Assembly: GCA_028691095.1 (NCBI GenBank) | Contig: JAQUZZ010000013.1 | Location: 1-12,448 of the forward strand | Source: Alistipes sp. | GTDB lineage: Bacteria; Bacteroidota; Bacteroidia; Bacteroidales; Rikenellaceae | Length of the DNA: 12,448 nucleotides | Reading direction: 5' to 3' | Shown: piece by piece, positions 1-5,652 of the stretch | Layout: the number at the start of each line of letters is the position of its first letter | Position numbering within the stretch: position 1 is the first letter of the stretch | Program-made: the position numbers and the translations under genes | The notes under the pieces: model-generated | Told to the model about the DNA's origin: nothing | Database searches by the model: none | What the model saw: the letters and a program-made list of their open reading frames with translations, nothing else

Positions 1-1
1 G

Positions 2-376
2 ATCGACGATGAACTGGAAGAGATAGCCGCACGCTATTTCCATCGCAGCGGACTCTCCGACCGCATTTTTCCCCATATCGGATCGGCTCTGGAGATTGCC
101 CCCTCGTTGGGCACCTTCGATCTGATCTTCATCGACGGCGACAAACGGGAGTACCCCGCCTATTATGAGATGGCCATGAACCATCTGACCCACCGTGGCA
201 GCTATCTGCTGGCCGACAACATTCTGTGGTACGGCAAGGTGGCCGCACCGATTGCCTCCAACGACCATCACACGGCCGCCATCGTCGCCTTCAACGATCG
301 GGTGTGCCACGACCCACGGGTGGAGAATGTGATCCTGCCGCTACGCGACGGCTTGAACCTGATGCGGGTCAAATAA
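2..376 (+). CDS. O-methyltransferase, family 3 (C-terminal part, 5' end outside window)
   Basis: The last 124 codons of a class I SAM-dependent O-methyltransferase (COG4122 / Methyltransf_3 type) are open to the left edge and stop at TAA 374-376. Family hallmarks seen are FDLIFIDGDKREYPAYYE, which holds the metal/SAM-site Asp cluster and the conserved Y of the catechol-OMT-like fold, and LLADNILWYGKV, which matches the conserved DNxLWxGxV strand. The protein ends with LPLRDGLNLMRVK, as expected for a family of about 210 residues, so roughly the first 90 residues with the SAM-binding GxGxG loop are missing. The substrate cannot be told; family members methylate small catechol-like or other hydroxylated compounds. 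It converges on trpB2 across a shared palindromic terminator. The family call is firm; the role is unknown. Confidence 0.88.
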   Translation: MDDELEEIAARYFHRSGLSDRIFPHIGSALEIAPSLGTFDLIFIDGDKREYPAYYEMAMNHLTHRGSYLLADNILWYGKVAAPIASNDHHTAAIVAFNDRVCHDPRVENVILPLRDGLNLMRVK

Positions 377-397
377 CGCCCTGTATCCTTCGCGCCA

Positions 398-439
398 AAT
401 ACAGAGAGGCGGGCTCCATGGAGCCCGCCTCTCTGTATT
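398..439. terminator. Bidirectional intrinsic terminator between O-methyltransferase and trpB2
   Basis: This is a perfect 42-nt palindrome: arms 398-417 and 420-439 pair over 20 bp, with a GC-rich core (GGCGGGCTCC) flanked by AATA/TATT. The centre is CCATGG, so the working loop is probably four bases or more. It starts 21 bp after the methyltransferase stop and ends 16 bp before the trpB2 stop, so it can terminate both converging transcripts. There is no long T-run on either side; only the A/T-rich feet of the stem provide a weak U-tract. Confidence 0.8.
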
Positions 440-455
440 ACATCGATCCGCTTTC

Positions 456-1826
456 TTACAGTTTCATCGCATCCAGTTCGGCAATGTTTTTCTCAATCTC
501 TTGATCCGAGAGGGAGTAATTCAATAGATCGCCGGCCAAGAATTTGTCGTATGAGGCCATGTCGATCAAGCCGTGTCCCGACAGATTGAAGAGAATCACC
601 TTCGACTCACCACTCTCCTTGCAACGATTGGCCTCACGAATGGTGGCTGCAATCGCATGGCACGACTCCGGAGCCGGAATAATACCCTCGCTCTGGGCAA
701 AGAGACACCCTGCCTCAAAGCTCTCCAACTGTGGAATATCGACCGCCTCCATCATGTGATCCTTCAGCAACTGCGACACGATGGTTCCGGCACCGTGATA
801 ACGCAACCCTCCGGCATGAATGTTGGCCGGTGCAAAGTTGTGTCCCAACGTAAACATCGGCAACAAGGGGGTGTATCCCGCCTCGTCTCCAAAGTCATAA
901 CGGAACACACCGCGCGTCAACTTCGGACAAGAGGCCGGCTCTGCCGCAATGAAGCGGGTTTTGCGACCCTCCTTGATGTTGTGGCGCATAAAGGGGAAGG
1001 AGATACCTCCGAAGTTGGAACCGCCTCCGAAACAGCCGATCACCATATCGGGATACTCACCGGCCATTGCCATCTGTTTCTCTGCCTCCTGACCGATGAT
1101 CGTCTGGTGCAGGGTGACGTGGTTCAAAACCGAACCCAAGGTGTATTTGCAGTTGGGAGTGTTCATCGCCAACTCAATAGCCTCCGAAATCGCCGTTCCC
1201 AGCGAACCCTGATGGTTGGGGTGCTCGGTCAGGATCTTCCGTCCGGCCTTGGTGGACATGGAGGGAGAGGCCGTAACCTGTGCGCCAAAGGTCTGCATGA
1301 TCGACCGACGATAGGGTTTCTGCTCATAGCTGATCTTGACCATATAGACAGCCAACTCCAAGCCGAAAGCCTTTGCGGCATAGGAGAGCGCTGCACCCCA
1401 CTGTCCGGCTCCGGTCTCGGTTGTGATGTTGGTCACACCCTGCTGTTTGCAGAAGTAAGCCTGTGCCAACGCGGAGTTGAGTTTGTGTGAACCCACCGGA
1501 CTCACACTCTCATTCTTGAAGTAGATGTGCGCCGGCGTACCCAAGGCTTTTTCCAGATCGTAGGCACGCACCAAGGGCGTACAACGATAGTTCTTATACT
1601 GCTCGCGTACCGCCTCGGGAATGTCGATCCAGGCGTCGGTACGGTTCATCTCCTGTTTCGCCAACTCCTCGGCAAAAATCGGATAGAGGTCCTGAGCCGT
1701 AAGCGGCTGCTTGGTTTGGGGATTGAGGGGCAACAAGGGTTTGTTCTCCATGTCGGCCACAATGTTATACCATTGGGTCGGAATCTCGGTTTCGGGGAGA
1801 ATAAAGCGTTTCAGTTTTGTACTCAT
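456..1826 (-). CDS. trpB2: TrpB2-type tryptophan synthase beta chain (PLP enzyme)
   Basis: A 456-residue PLP-dependent beta-replacement enzyme that joins indole and L-serine to give tryptophan in the cytoplasm. The N-terminus (FILPETEIPTQWYNIVADM) and the length of about 455 aa match the TrpB2 ('TrpB-like') class rather than the shorter TrpB1, which pairs with TrpA. The Schiff-base lysine is K115 in GSHKLNSA, the catalytic Glu is E137 in ETGAGQWG, and the phosphate-gripping loop GGGSN is at 267-271. The start at 1826 is preferred over an in-frame ATG at 1862 because homologues begin close to the PETEIPxxWYN block and an A-rich leader precedes it. No trpA or other trp gene is in the window, but a Trp-codon leader peptide and attenuator lie upstream on the same strand, which ties the gene to tryptophan supply. 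It probably forms a single-gene transcription unit. Confidence 0.95.
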   Translation of the reverse strand: MSTKLKRFILPETEIPTQWYNIVADMENKPLLPLNPQTKQPLTAQDLYPIFAEELAKQEMNRTDAWIDIPEAVREQYKNYRCTPLVRAYDLEKALGTPAHIYFKNESVSPVGSHKLNSALAQAYFCKQQGVTNITTETGAGQWGAALSYAAKAFGLELAVYMVKISYEQKPYRRSIMQTFGAQVTASPSMSTKAGRKILTEHPNHQGSLGTAISEAIELAMNTPNCKYTLGSVLNHVTLHQTIIGQEAEKQMAMAGEYPDMVIGCFGGGSNFGGISFPFMRHNIKEGRKTRFIAAEPASCPKLTRGVFRYDFGDEAGYTPLLPMFTLGHNFAPANIHAGGLRYHGAGTIVSQLLKDHMMEAVDIPQLESFEAGCLFAQSEGIIPAPESCHAIAATIREANRCKESGESKVILFNLSGHGLIDMASYDKFLAGDLLNYSLSDQEIEKNIAELDAMKL

Positions 1827-1948
1827 GATGCAGTTATTTTTTTGAATTAAACGATTTGTCAAAAGTCTCCTATACTTGCCCCTTCCTATCCATCAACGAC
1901 TTGAAGAGTAACAGGTTGGCGGCATCTCCGTGCGCTATCCCTTGTGCA

Positions 1949-1965
1949 GAACTTCCGCGAAGTTC
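1949..1965. other. Short perfect hairpin just downstream of the trp attenuator
   Basis: GAACTTC-CGC-GAAGTTC is a perfect 7-bp inverted repeat with a 3-base loop, lying 5 bases beyond the attenuator stem in the direction of trpB2. It has no T-run, so it is not itself a terminator. On read-through transcripts it would sit in the 5' UTR about 120 nt before the trpB2 start. It could stabilise the mRNA or be an operator half-site pair; nothing else in the sequence decides this. Confidence 0.45.
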
Positions 1966-1970
1966 ATACA

Positions 1971-2000
1971 AAAAGGCTGTCGTGAGAGCGACAGCCTTTT
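1971..2000 (-). terminator. Attenuator terminator (strands 3:4) of the trp leader
   Basis: Read on the minus strand, AAAAGGCTGTCG, loop CTCTCA and CGACAGCCTTTT form a perfect 12-bp stem followed by TTTTT (minus 1975-1971, continuing into 1970). It lies 36 nt after the leader-peptide stop and 144 nt before the trpB2 start, so it would abort transcription before the gene when it forms. The outer AAAA/TTTT pairs make it look bidirectional, but no plus-strand gene ends here. That position, plus the competing pairings, marks it as an attenuator rather than a gene-end terminator. Confidence 0.85.
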
Positions 2001-2072
2001 GCATAGATCTACGGAATACTCCTTTGCACAGCCAAGCTACTCACGAACGGTTTTTCGAGAGCGCCACCACCA
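1971..2072 (-). promoter_or_regulatory. Tryptophan attenuator (leader codons plus 1:2 / 2:3 / 3:4 pairings)
   Basis: Minus-strand RNA segments visible by eye: region 1 is CTCTCG at 2061-2056, just after the Trp codons (2072-2064). Region 2 is TCGTGAG-T-AGC at 2046-2036, ending across the leader stop codon. Region 3 is in the terminator loop and upper stem (GCTCTCACGA, 1989-1980). Region 1 can pair with 2045-2040 (5 of 6 bp). Region 2 can pair with region 3 over 10 bp with one bulged T. Regions 1 and 3 share the direct repeat CGCTCTC (2063-2057 and 1990-1984), as expected when both compete for region 2. Inferred logic: a ribosome stalled at Trp codons covers region 1, so 2:3 forms and the terminator is prevented; when Trp is plentiful the ribosome reaches the stop, covers region 2, and the terminator forms. 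Confidence 0.78.
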
Positions 2073-2099
2073 TGCTTTATTTAGAAGGGAGAGTTTCAT
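2037..2099 (-). CDS. trpL: trp leader peptide with three tandem Trp codons
   Basis: A 20-codon ORF, MKLSLLNKAWWWRSRKTVRE, stops at TAG 2039-2037. The codons TGG TGG TGG lie at 2072-2064. Trp is normally the rarest residue, so three in a row in a tiny ORF directly before an intrinsic terminator and a tryptophan synthase gene is the classic signature of a ribosome-mediated attenuator leader (compare the WW of enterobacterial TrpL). The frame stays open further upstream to 2303, but the extension resembles no protein and would start before the candidate -7 box, so the ATG at 2099 is chosen. The peptide is probably a regulatory sensor with no function after synthesis. Confidence 0.85.
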   Translation of the reverse strand: MKLSLLNKAWWWRSRKTVRE

Positions 2100-2184
2100 G
2101 CTACTGCTTGGGTGAACCCGGTCGTTTCGATCGCTCTGCAACGCTTCGTGCGCTACCGACCCTCGAACTCGAACCGATTCGATG

Positions 2185-2192
2185 CAAATATA
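2185..2192 (-). promoter_or_regulatory. Candidate Bacteroidota -7 box for trpL-trpB2
   Basis: TATATTTG on the minus strand is an exact match to TAnnTTTG. It would start transcription near 2178, giving about 80 nt before the leader ATG. The nearest TTG upstream is 24 nt away, a little longer than the usual -33 spacing, so the -33 element is weak. Confidence 0.5.
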
Positions 2193-2234
2193 CAAAAAAT
2201 CCACGTTGGTATGCCCCAACTCCAAATATTTTTC

Positions 2235-2242
2235 TAATTTTG
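2235..2242 (+). promoter_or_regulatory. Candidate -7 box for the esterase gene
   Basis: TAATTTTG matches TAnnTTTG in the A/T-rich divergent spacer, 127 bp before the esterase ATG. No good -33 TTTG lies 19-23 bp upstream. If used, it gives a 5' UTR of about 120 nt in which I see no leader peptide or terminator-like hairpin. Confidence 0.35.
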
Positions 2243-2369
2243 AATGAATTTTCTCGATCATCTCTCCTTTTCGCTGCAACCACACACGACAGATCGACCA
2301 CAATCACAAACAACCCAACCCATCCTCATCAAGCATACGCGGAGGATGAAATCCTTTAATTGAACCGAA

Positions 2370-3203
2370 ATGATGATACGTAAATTGGTATTTGCACTGG
2401 CGCTCTATTGCTTGGGAGCAGGAACCATGCAGGCCGCGTCGGTAGACACCCTGAAGGTCAACAGCCCTTCTATGCACAAGAAGATTCAAGTTTTAGCCAT
2501 TGTTCCGGACGGTGCACGCAAGCCGGTGGCCAAAGACACCCTCTTCCCCGTGCTCTATCTTCTCCATGGCCACAGCGGAGATGCCGGAAGCTGGCTCTCC
2601 ATTCAACCCAACCTCCCCGCAATGGCCGAACAAGCCGGAGTGATCGTCGTGTGTCCCGATGCCCAGAATAGTTGGTACATGGATAGCCCCATCGACTCGA
2701 CGGTGCGTTACGAAACCTTTGTATCCAAGGAGTTGATGGAGTACATCGACCGCCACTACCCCACCCGAGCCGATCGTTCGGGACGCGCAATCTCAGGATT
2801 GAGCATGGGAGGCCATGGAGCCTACTGGTTGGCTCTCCGACACAAAGATCGCTATGGAGCCGCAGGTACCACCAGCGGAGGCGTCGATTTCACACCCTTC
2901 CCCAACAACTGGAATCTGCCCGACCTCTTGGGTGATATCAACACCTATCCCGACCATTGGAAGAATTTCACGGTCATCAACCAGTTGGATCGCATCAGCA
3001 ACGGCGATTTGGCACTCATCATCGACTGTGGCTACGACGACTTCTTCTTTGAGGTCAACCGCAATCTGCACGACCAGTTGCGCGCCCGCGGCATCGACCA
3101 CGACTACATTGTACGCCCCGGGGCACACAATGTTCCCTATTGGAATAACGCGTTGGATTATCAATGGGTCTTCTTCAATCGGTTCTTCCGTCGGGCGCAA
3201 TAG
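2370..3203 (+). CDS. Secreted alpha/beta-hydrolase esterase (Esterase D / XynC-like, PF00756)
   Basis: A 277-residue exported hydrolase. Residues 1-23 form a signal peptide (basic MMIRK, hydrophobic LVFALALYCLGAG, likely cleavage near MQA-AS). The core has the oxyanion-loop YLLHGHSGDAGSW (63-75), the nucleophile elbow GLSMGG with Ser145, an acidic residue in DCGYDDFF (D223/D224) and catalytic His253 in PGAHNVPYW. This layout is typical of the S-formylglutathione hydrolase / feruloyl- and acetyl-xylan-esterase superfamily as used by gut Bacteroidota. The periplasmic or surface location and the lack of neighbouring glycan genes leave the substrate open: deacylation of plant or host glycans, or of another ester. 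It has its own promoter region and a strong terminator, so it is probably monocistronic. The start is the first Met of a Met-Met pair, and the second (2373) is equally possible. Confidence 0.9.
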   Translation: MMIRKLVFALALYCLGAGTMQAASVDTLKVNSPSMHKKIQVLAIVPDGARKPVAKDTLFPVLYLLHGHSGDAGSWLSIQPNLPAMAEQAGVIVVCPDAQNSWYMDSPIDSTVRYETFVSKELMEYIDRHYPTRADRSGRAISGLSMGGHGAYWLALRHKDRYGAAGTTSGGVDFTPFPNNWNLPDLLGDINTYPDHWKNFTVINQLDRISNGDLALIIDCGYDDFFFEVNRNLHDQLRARGIDHDYIVRPGAHNVPYWNNALDYQWVFFNRFFRRAQ

Positions 3204-3237
3204 TCGCCCCACAGCGAGAACGGAAAGCCGTATGCAC

Positions 3238-3277
3238 AACAACGGGTCGCAGCATCAAGATGCTGCGACCCGTTGTT
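3238..3277. terminator. Bidirectional intrinsic terminator between esterase and gtrA
   Basis: A perfect palindrome: 19-nt arms at 3238-3256 and 3259-3277 around AA, with a GC-rich core (GGGTCGCAGC) and AACAA/TTGTT feet followed by ATTCTTTC on the plus strand. It begins 34 bp after the esterase stop and ends 18 bp before the gtrA stop, so it serves the two convergent genes. Confidence 0.85.
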
Positions 3278-3295
3278 ATTCTTTCATCCCCACAC

Positions 3296-3673
3296 TTAGG
3301 AGGCGGTAAAGGTAAAGAAGTAGTTCATAAAGAAGTTCCACAGGGTCACGATACCGATGGCGATCAGTTTCGAGAGATAGAAATTGAGCTTCGCCTTGTC
3401 GTTCAGCAGGTAGATAATCAAGTTATTCAAGATTAGCCCAATGGCTGCAATCCCGATAAACTGGATATACTGCTGCGCCACCTCCGGGTCTTTGCTATGG
3501 AAAGTCCAGATGCGATTGAGCAGATAATTGGTCGAAGCAGCCACGATGAATCCGATGGAGTTCGAGAGATACTTGTTGAGTCGCAGCTTCTCCTTGCACA
3601 AATAGGTCGTTGCAAAATCGACCACCAAGCCCGATCCGCCAACCACACAGAACTTTATAAATTGTAGAATCAT
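3296..3673 (-). CDS. GtrA-family membrane protein (putative polyprenyl-phosphate-sugar flippase)
   Basis: A 125-residue protein with four predicted membrane helices. GtrA family marks are the opening FIKFCVVGGSGLVVDF, NYLLNRIWTFHS after helix 2, and the repeat of that block near the end, WNFFMNYFFTF. GtrA-like proteins are thought to move undecaprenyl-phosphate-linked sugars to the periplasmic face, where GT39/GtrC-type enzymes use them. The start at 3673 (MILQFIKF) is preferred to the upstream ATG at 3721, since the extra 16 residues precede the conserved start and overlap a dyad element. It lies 144 bp downstream of the GT39 gene on the same strand, so they may be co-transcribed. A TAAGTTTG box ends 7 bp before this ATG. 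Confidence 0.9.
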   Translation of the reverse strand: MILQFIKFCVVGGSGLVVDFATTYLCKEKLRLNKYLSNSIGFIVAASTNYLLNRIWTFHSKDPEVAQQYIQFIGIAAIGLILNNLIIYLLNDKAKLNFYLSKLIAIGIVTLWNFFMNYFFTFTAS

Positions 3674-3679
3674 AATTTT

Positions 3680-3687
3680 CAAACTTA
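3680..3687 (-). promoter_or_regulatory. TAAGTTTG box directly before gtrA
   Basis: An exact TAnnTTTG match on the minus strand. Initiation about 7 nt downstream would fall on or next to the gtrA ATG (3673), implying a leaderless transcript, or else the match is chance. TTG lies 24 nt upstream. Listed with low confidence. Confidence 0.25.
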
Positions 3688-3689
3688 AG

Positions 3690-3700
3690 TACAGCGTGTA
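3690..3700. repeat. TACA-GCG-TGTA dyad (degenerate copy of the boundary element)
   Basis: An inverted repeat of 4+3+4 bases, 16 bp before the gtrA start. On the minus strand it reads AATACACGCTGTACT, which aligns with the nfnA copy AATAGCACGCTGTGCT with one base missing and one changed. It is treated as a relative of the AGCAC-N3-GTGCT family. Confidence 0.4.
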
Positions 3701-3768
3701 TTTAACGTGAGCAATCCACACATTGGCATATCATCATACCTATACCGTGAGCAAAGAGCTCCATCATT

Positions 3769-3803
3769 CGTTGAGATTCTTCGTACAACGTGTATTCTCA
3801 ACG
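3769..3803. repeat. Nested inverted repeat downstream of the GT39 gene
   Basis: Outer arms CGTTGAGA (3769-3776) and TCTCAACG (3796-3803) enclose an inner dyad TACA-ACG-TGTA (3784-3794). It starts 14 bp after the GT39 stop in the transcribed direction. The inner dyad is close to the copy before gtrA (TACA-GCG-TGTA). With no T-run after it on the minus strand it is not a convincing terminator; it may be an mRNA processing or stability hairpin between GT39 and gtrA, or a regulator site. Confidence 0.4.
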
Positions 3804-3817
3804 CAAAAAACACCCGT

Positions 3818-5500
3818 TTATTCTTTCACCACCTTCACTTTGACCGTCTTGCCATTAAACCACGTCGAAACGGGCTGATTCTGAAGGGTAAATCCCACCT
3901 GAAACGTTCGTTCGGTCAATGCGGGAACCACAAAGCGAGTCGCACCGCTCCACGTGCCGTAAGCAGGCAACGTACCGGATAAGAGCAACGGATATTTATG
4001 CGTCGGCTCGCTGCGGTGTCGCCATACCATACTCAACACCGTCGAATCCCCATCCAAGTGGTAGGTATAGGGGTAGGGATTGTGCAAGGTGAGGCGCAGA
4101 GCCAACGTATCGCCCGGACGCACCTCAGAGGGCAAGGGATCGAACTCCGCCTCGATTTGGCGAACCGGAATAAACGAATCGACCACAATATACCCAAACG
4201 ACTTCCCGTTGGCCAACGTCGTGGAGTGCATCCCGGGCACACTGTCCCACACCTGCATCAACACGCGTTGTCCGGCCATGCGACGATCCTCCTCCATCAT
4301 CTCATACTGACTGGTGCGATAGTAGATGGAGGGTTGCGCATAGGCCCAACCTCCGGTGTAGAAGAGGTATTTCGCGGCATCGGTATAGGTGCCGTCGAAG
4401 ATCACGGGAGCGCCTCCCGCCTCTTGGGCAATCTGCTGATAGGAGGCTTGGTTATCAAAGATCTCAAAATGGAGTCCCAGAGGATTGAAAATCATCTCCA
4501 CACGAACCAAAGCCACCAAACCGACGGTAATCCAGCCCACGCGAACCCCATAGCGACGGAGCCGCTCATGCGACCGCATCATCGGGAAGAGCACGGCAAT
4601 CACACCAAAGGTTGCCGGAATCTCCCATTGCGGCTGCACGTACCCTTTGGCCGTAGAGCAGAGGAAGAAGAGGATGAAACCCATCGAAATGCAGTTCAAG
4701 GCTCGCAGCACCGGTTCCTGAGCCCGCGTACGCCACCACCCCCACACGAAGAGAGGGAAGAGCAGCGGATTGAAAATCGCAAAGAGATTCAGAAGATATT
4801 CCACCACGAAGGAGAGCTCAAAATCACGGGTTCGGCCATCCAGATGGTATCGGAACGAGACCCAGTCGTGCTGGTACTGCCATCCCAAGTGGGGCAACAT
4901 CAACACCACCGCCACCAAAGCCGCCACATAGGTTTTGGGATTTCGCAAGACGCGGAGGTTCGAGAGCAAGGTGAATCCCACCACCAACGCCCCATGATAC
5001 TTGCTGTATGCCAAGGCTGCCACCGCAACGCCCATCCACAGGGCATCGTGCCAACGATCGGTCTCGGTGAAACGTTTGTAGAACCAGAGGAAGAGGGCGG
5101 TAAACAACATCAACGGGCCGTCGGGTACGGCAATAAAACCATAGAGCTGAAGGATCGGCATGGCCGCGGCAAGCAACACAAACAACCCCACCGCACGAAC
5201 ATCGGCATCGGTGGGTCGCACGATGCGCCACAACAGGTAGAGATAGAGCGGTTGCAACACCGTAAAGAAGAGCCTCACCCCGAAACTCCCTCCCAGACCC
5301 CCCCCCAACCACACCAACAAGGCCGTCATCGGGGGATGATCGAAGTATCCCCACGCCAAATGACGCGAGAACATATAGTAGTAGGCTTCATCGTTGGCCA
5401 ACTCCGTCGTTCCGGCCTGGATCAGGTTGACGATCCACCATCCGCCCAACAGCAGCCACAGCCAACGTTCCGGCGATTTCGATTCAAGCAATCTCTTCAT
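3818..5500 (-). CDS. GT39/ArnT-like integral membrane glycosyltransferase
   Basis: A 560-residue protein of the PMT/ArnT superfamily. After a first hydrophobic helix comes the periplasmic loop ELANDEAYYYMFSRHLAWGY (33-52), holding the D-E pair that acts as catalytic base/metal site, and then FDHPPM (53-58), a hallmark of PMT_2-type enzymes. About ten further hydrophobic segments follow to roughly residue 330. The last 210 residues are soluble, ending in a beta-rich segment (from about 450) probably in the periplasm. Family members transfer sugars from polyprenyl phosphates to lipid A, proteins or glycans; the acceptor here is unknown. The start at 5500 (MKRLLESK) sits just before the first membrane helix; the frame is open to an earlier ATG at 5563 but that lies upstream of the candidate promoter. 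A run of nine G on the coding strand (5298-5306, codons 65-68) is a potential slippage site. Confidence 0.9.
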   Translation of the reverse strand: MKRLLESKSPERWLWLLLGGWWIVNLIQAGTTELANDEAYYYMFSRHLAWGYFDHPPMTALLVWLGGGLGGSFGVRLFFTVLQPLYLYLLWRIVRPTDADVRAVGLFVLLAAAMPILQLYGFIAVPDGPLMLFTALFLWFYKRFTETDRWHDALWMGVAVAALAYSKYHGALVVGFTLLSNLRVLRNPKTYVAALVAVVLMLPHLGWQYQHDWVSFRYHLDGRTRDFELSFVVEYLLNLFAIFNPLLFPLFVWGWWRTRAQEPVLRALNCISMGFILFFLCSTAKGYVQPQWEIPATFGVIAVLFPMMRSHERLRRYGVRVGWITVGLVALVRVEMIFNPLGLHFEIFDNQASYQQIAQEAGGAPVIFDGTYTDAAKYLFYTGGWAYAQPSIYYRTSQYEMMEEDRRMAGQRVLMQVWDSVPGMHSTTLANGKSFGYIVVDSFIPVRQIEAEFDPLPSEVRPGDTLALRLTLHNPYPYTYHLDGDSTVLSMVWRHRSEPTHKYPLLLSGTLPAYGTWSGATRFVVPALTERTFQVGFTLQNQPVSTWFNGKTVKVKVVKE

Positions 5501-5552
5501 ATACGCTCTTTTCAGATTCCGGCATTGGGGTTCTCCGGTGCCAGCTCCGGAA

Positions 5553-5560
5553 CAAAGGTA
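5553..5560 (-). promoter_or_regulatory. Candidate -7 box for the GT39-gtrA unit
   Basis: TACCTTTG on the minus strand is an exact TAnnTTTG match, 52 bp before the GT39 ATG. A TTTG lies 24 bp upstream (5588-5585), and a run of T immediately precedes the box. This supports starting translation at 5500 rather than 5563. Confidence 0.5.
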
Positions 5561-5586
5561 CAAAAAAAGCCTCCTATATCACGACA

Positions 5587-5620
5587 AAGGAGTGTATTCT
5601 TGTTCTTGAATACACTCCTT
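5587..5620 (-). terminator. Intrinsic terminator after nfnB
   Basis: Arms AAGGAGTGTATTC (5587-5599) and GAATACACTCCTT (5608-5620) form a perfect 13-bp stem with an 8-nt loop, starting 32 bp after the nfnB stop. The T-tract right behind it is short (CCTTTGT), but a seven-T run follows at 5568-5562 after a second possible small stem (CTCCT...AGGAG), so termination may occur in two steps. Confidence 0.7.
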
Positions 5621-5652
5621 GTGCTGTGGTACGATCCTCCGCGCCGATCGTC

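Noticed and set aside
573..1490. Long plus-strand frame opposite trpB2
   Set aside because: Antisense shadow caused by the codon bias of trpB2; no protein-like motifs. The same applies to the long plus-strand frames opposite GT39 (3998-5671), nfnB (5830-6918) and the DUF1573 gene (8306-9214).
2100..2190. Possible tRNA-like stretch (CGAACTCGAACCGATTCGA and nearby inverted bits)
   Set aside because: No full cloverleaf: acceptor and anticodon stems do not pair on either strand. The stretch is better explained as the 5' UTR of the trp leader.
2037..2303. 88-codon minus-strand frame that includes the WWW peptide
   Set aside because: The N-terminal 68 codons look non-coding and would start upstream of the -7 box; the 20-codon start at 2099 explains the data.
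1856..2359. 167-codon plus-strand frame across the divergent spacer
   Set aside because: It starts with TTG, runs through the attenuator hairpin and promoters, has no recognisable fold, and its composition is that of spacer DNA.
4824..5354. 176-codon alternative frame inside GT39 on the same strand
   Set aside because: The GT39 frame has the family motifs and membrane helices; the other frame is Gly/Arg-rich with no match. It is not evidence of a frameshift.
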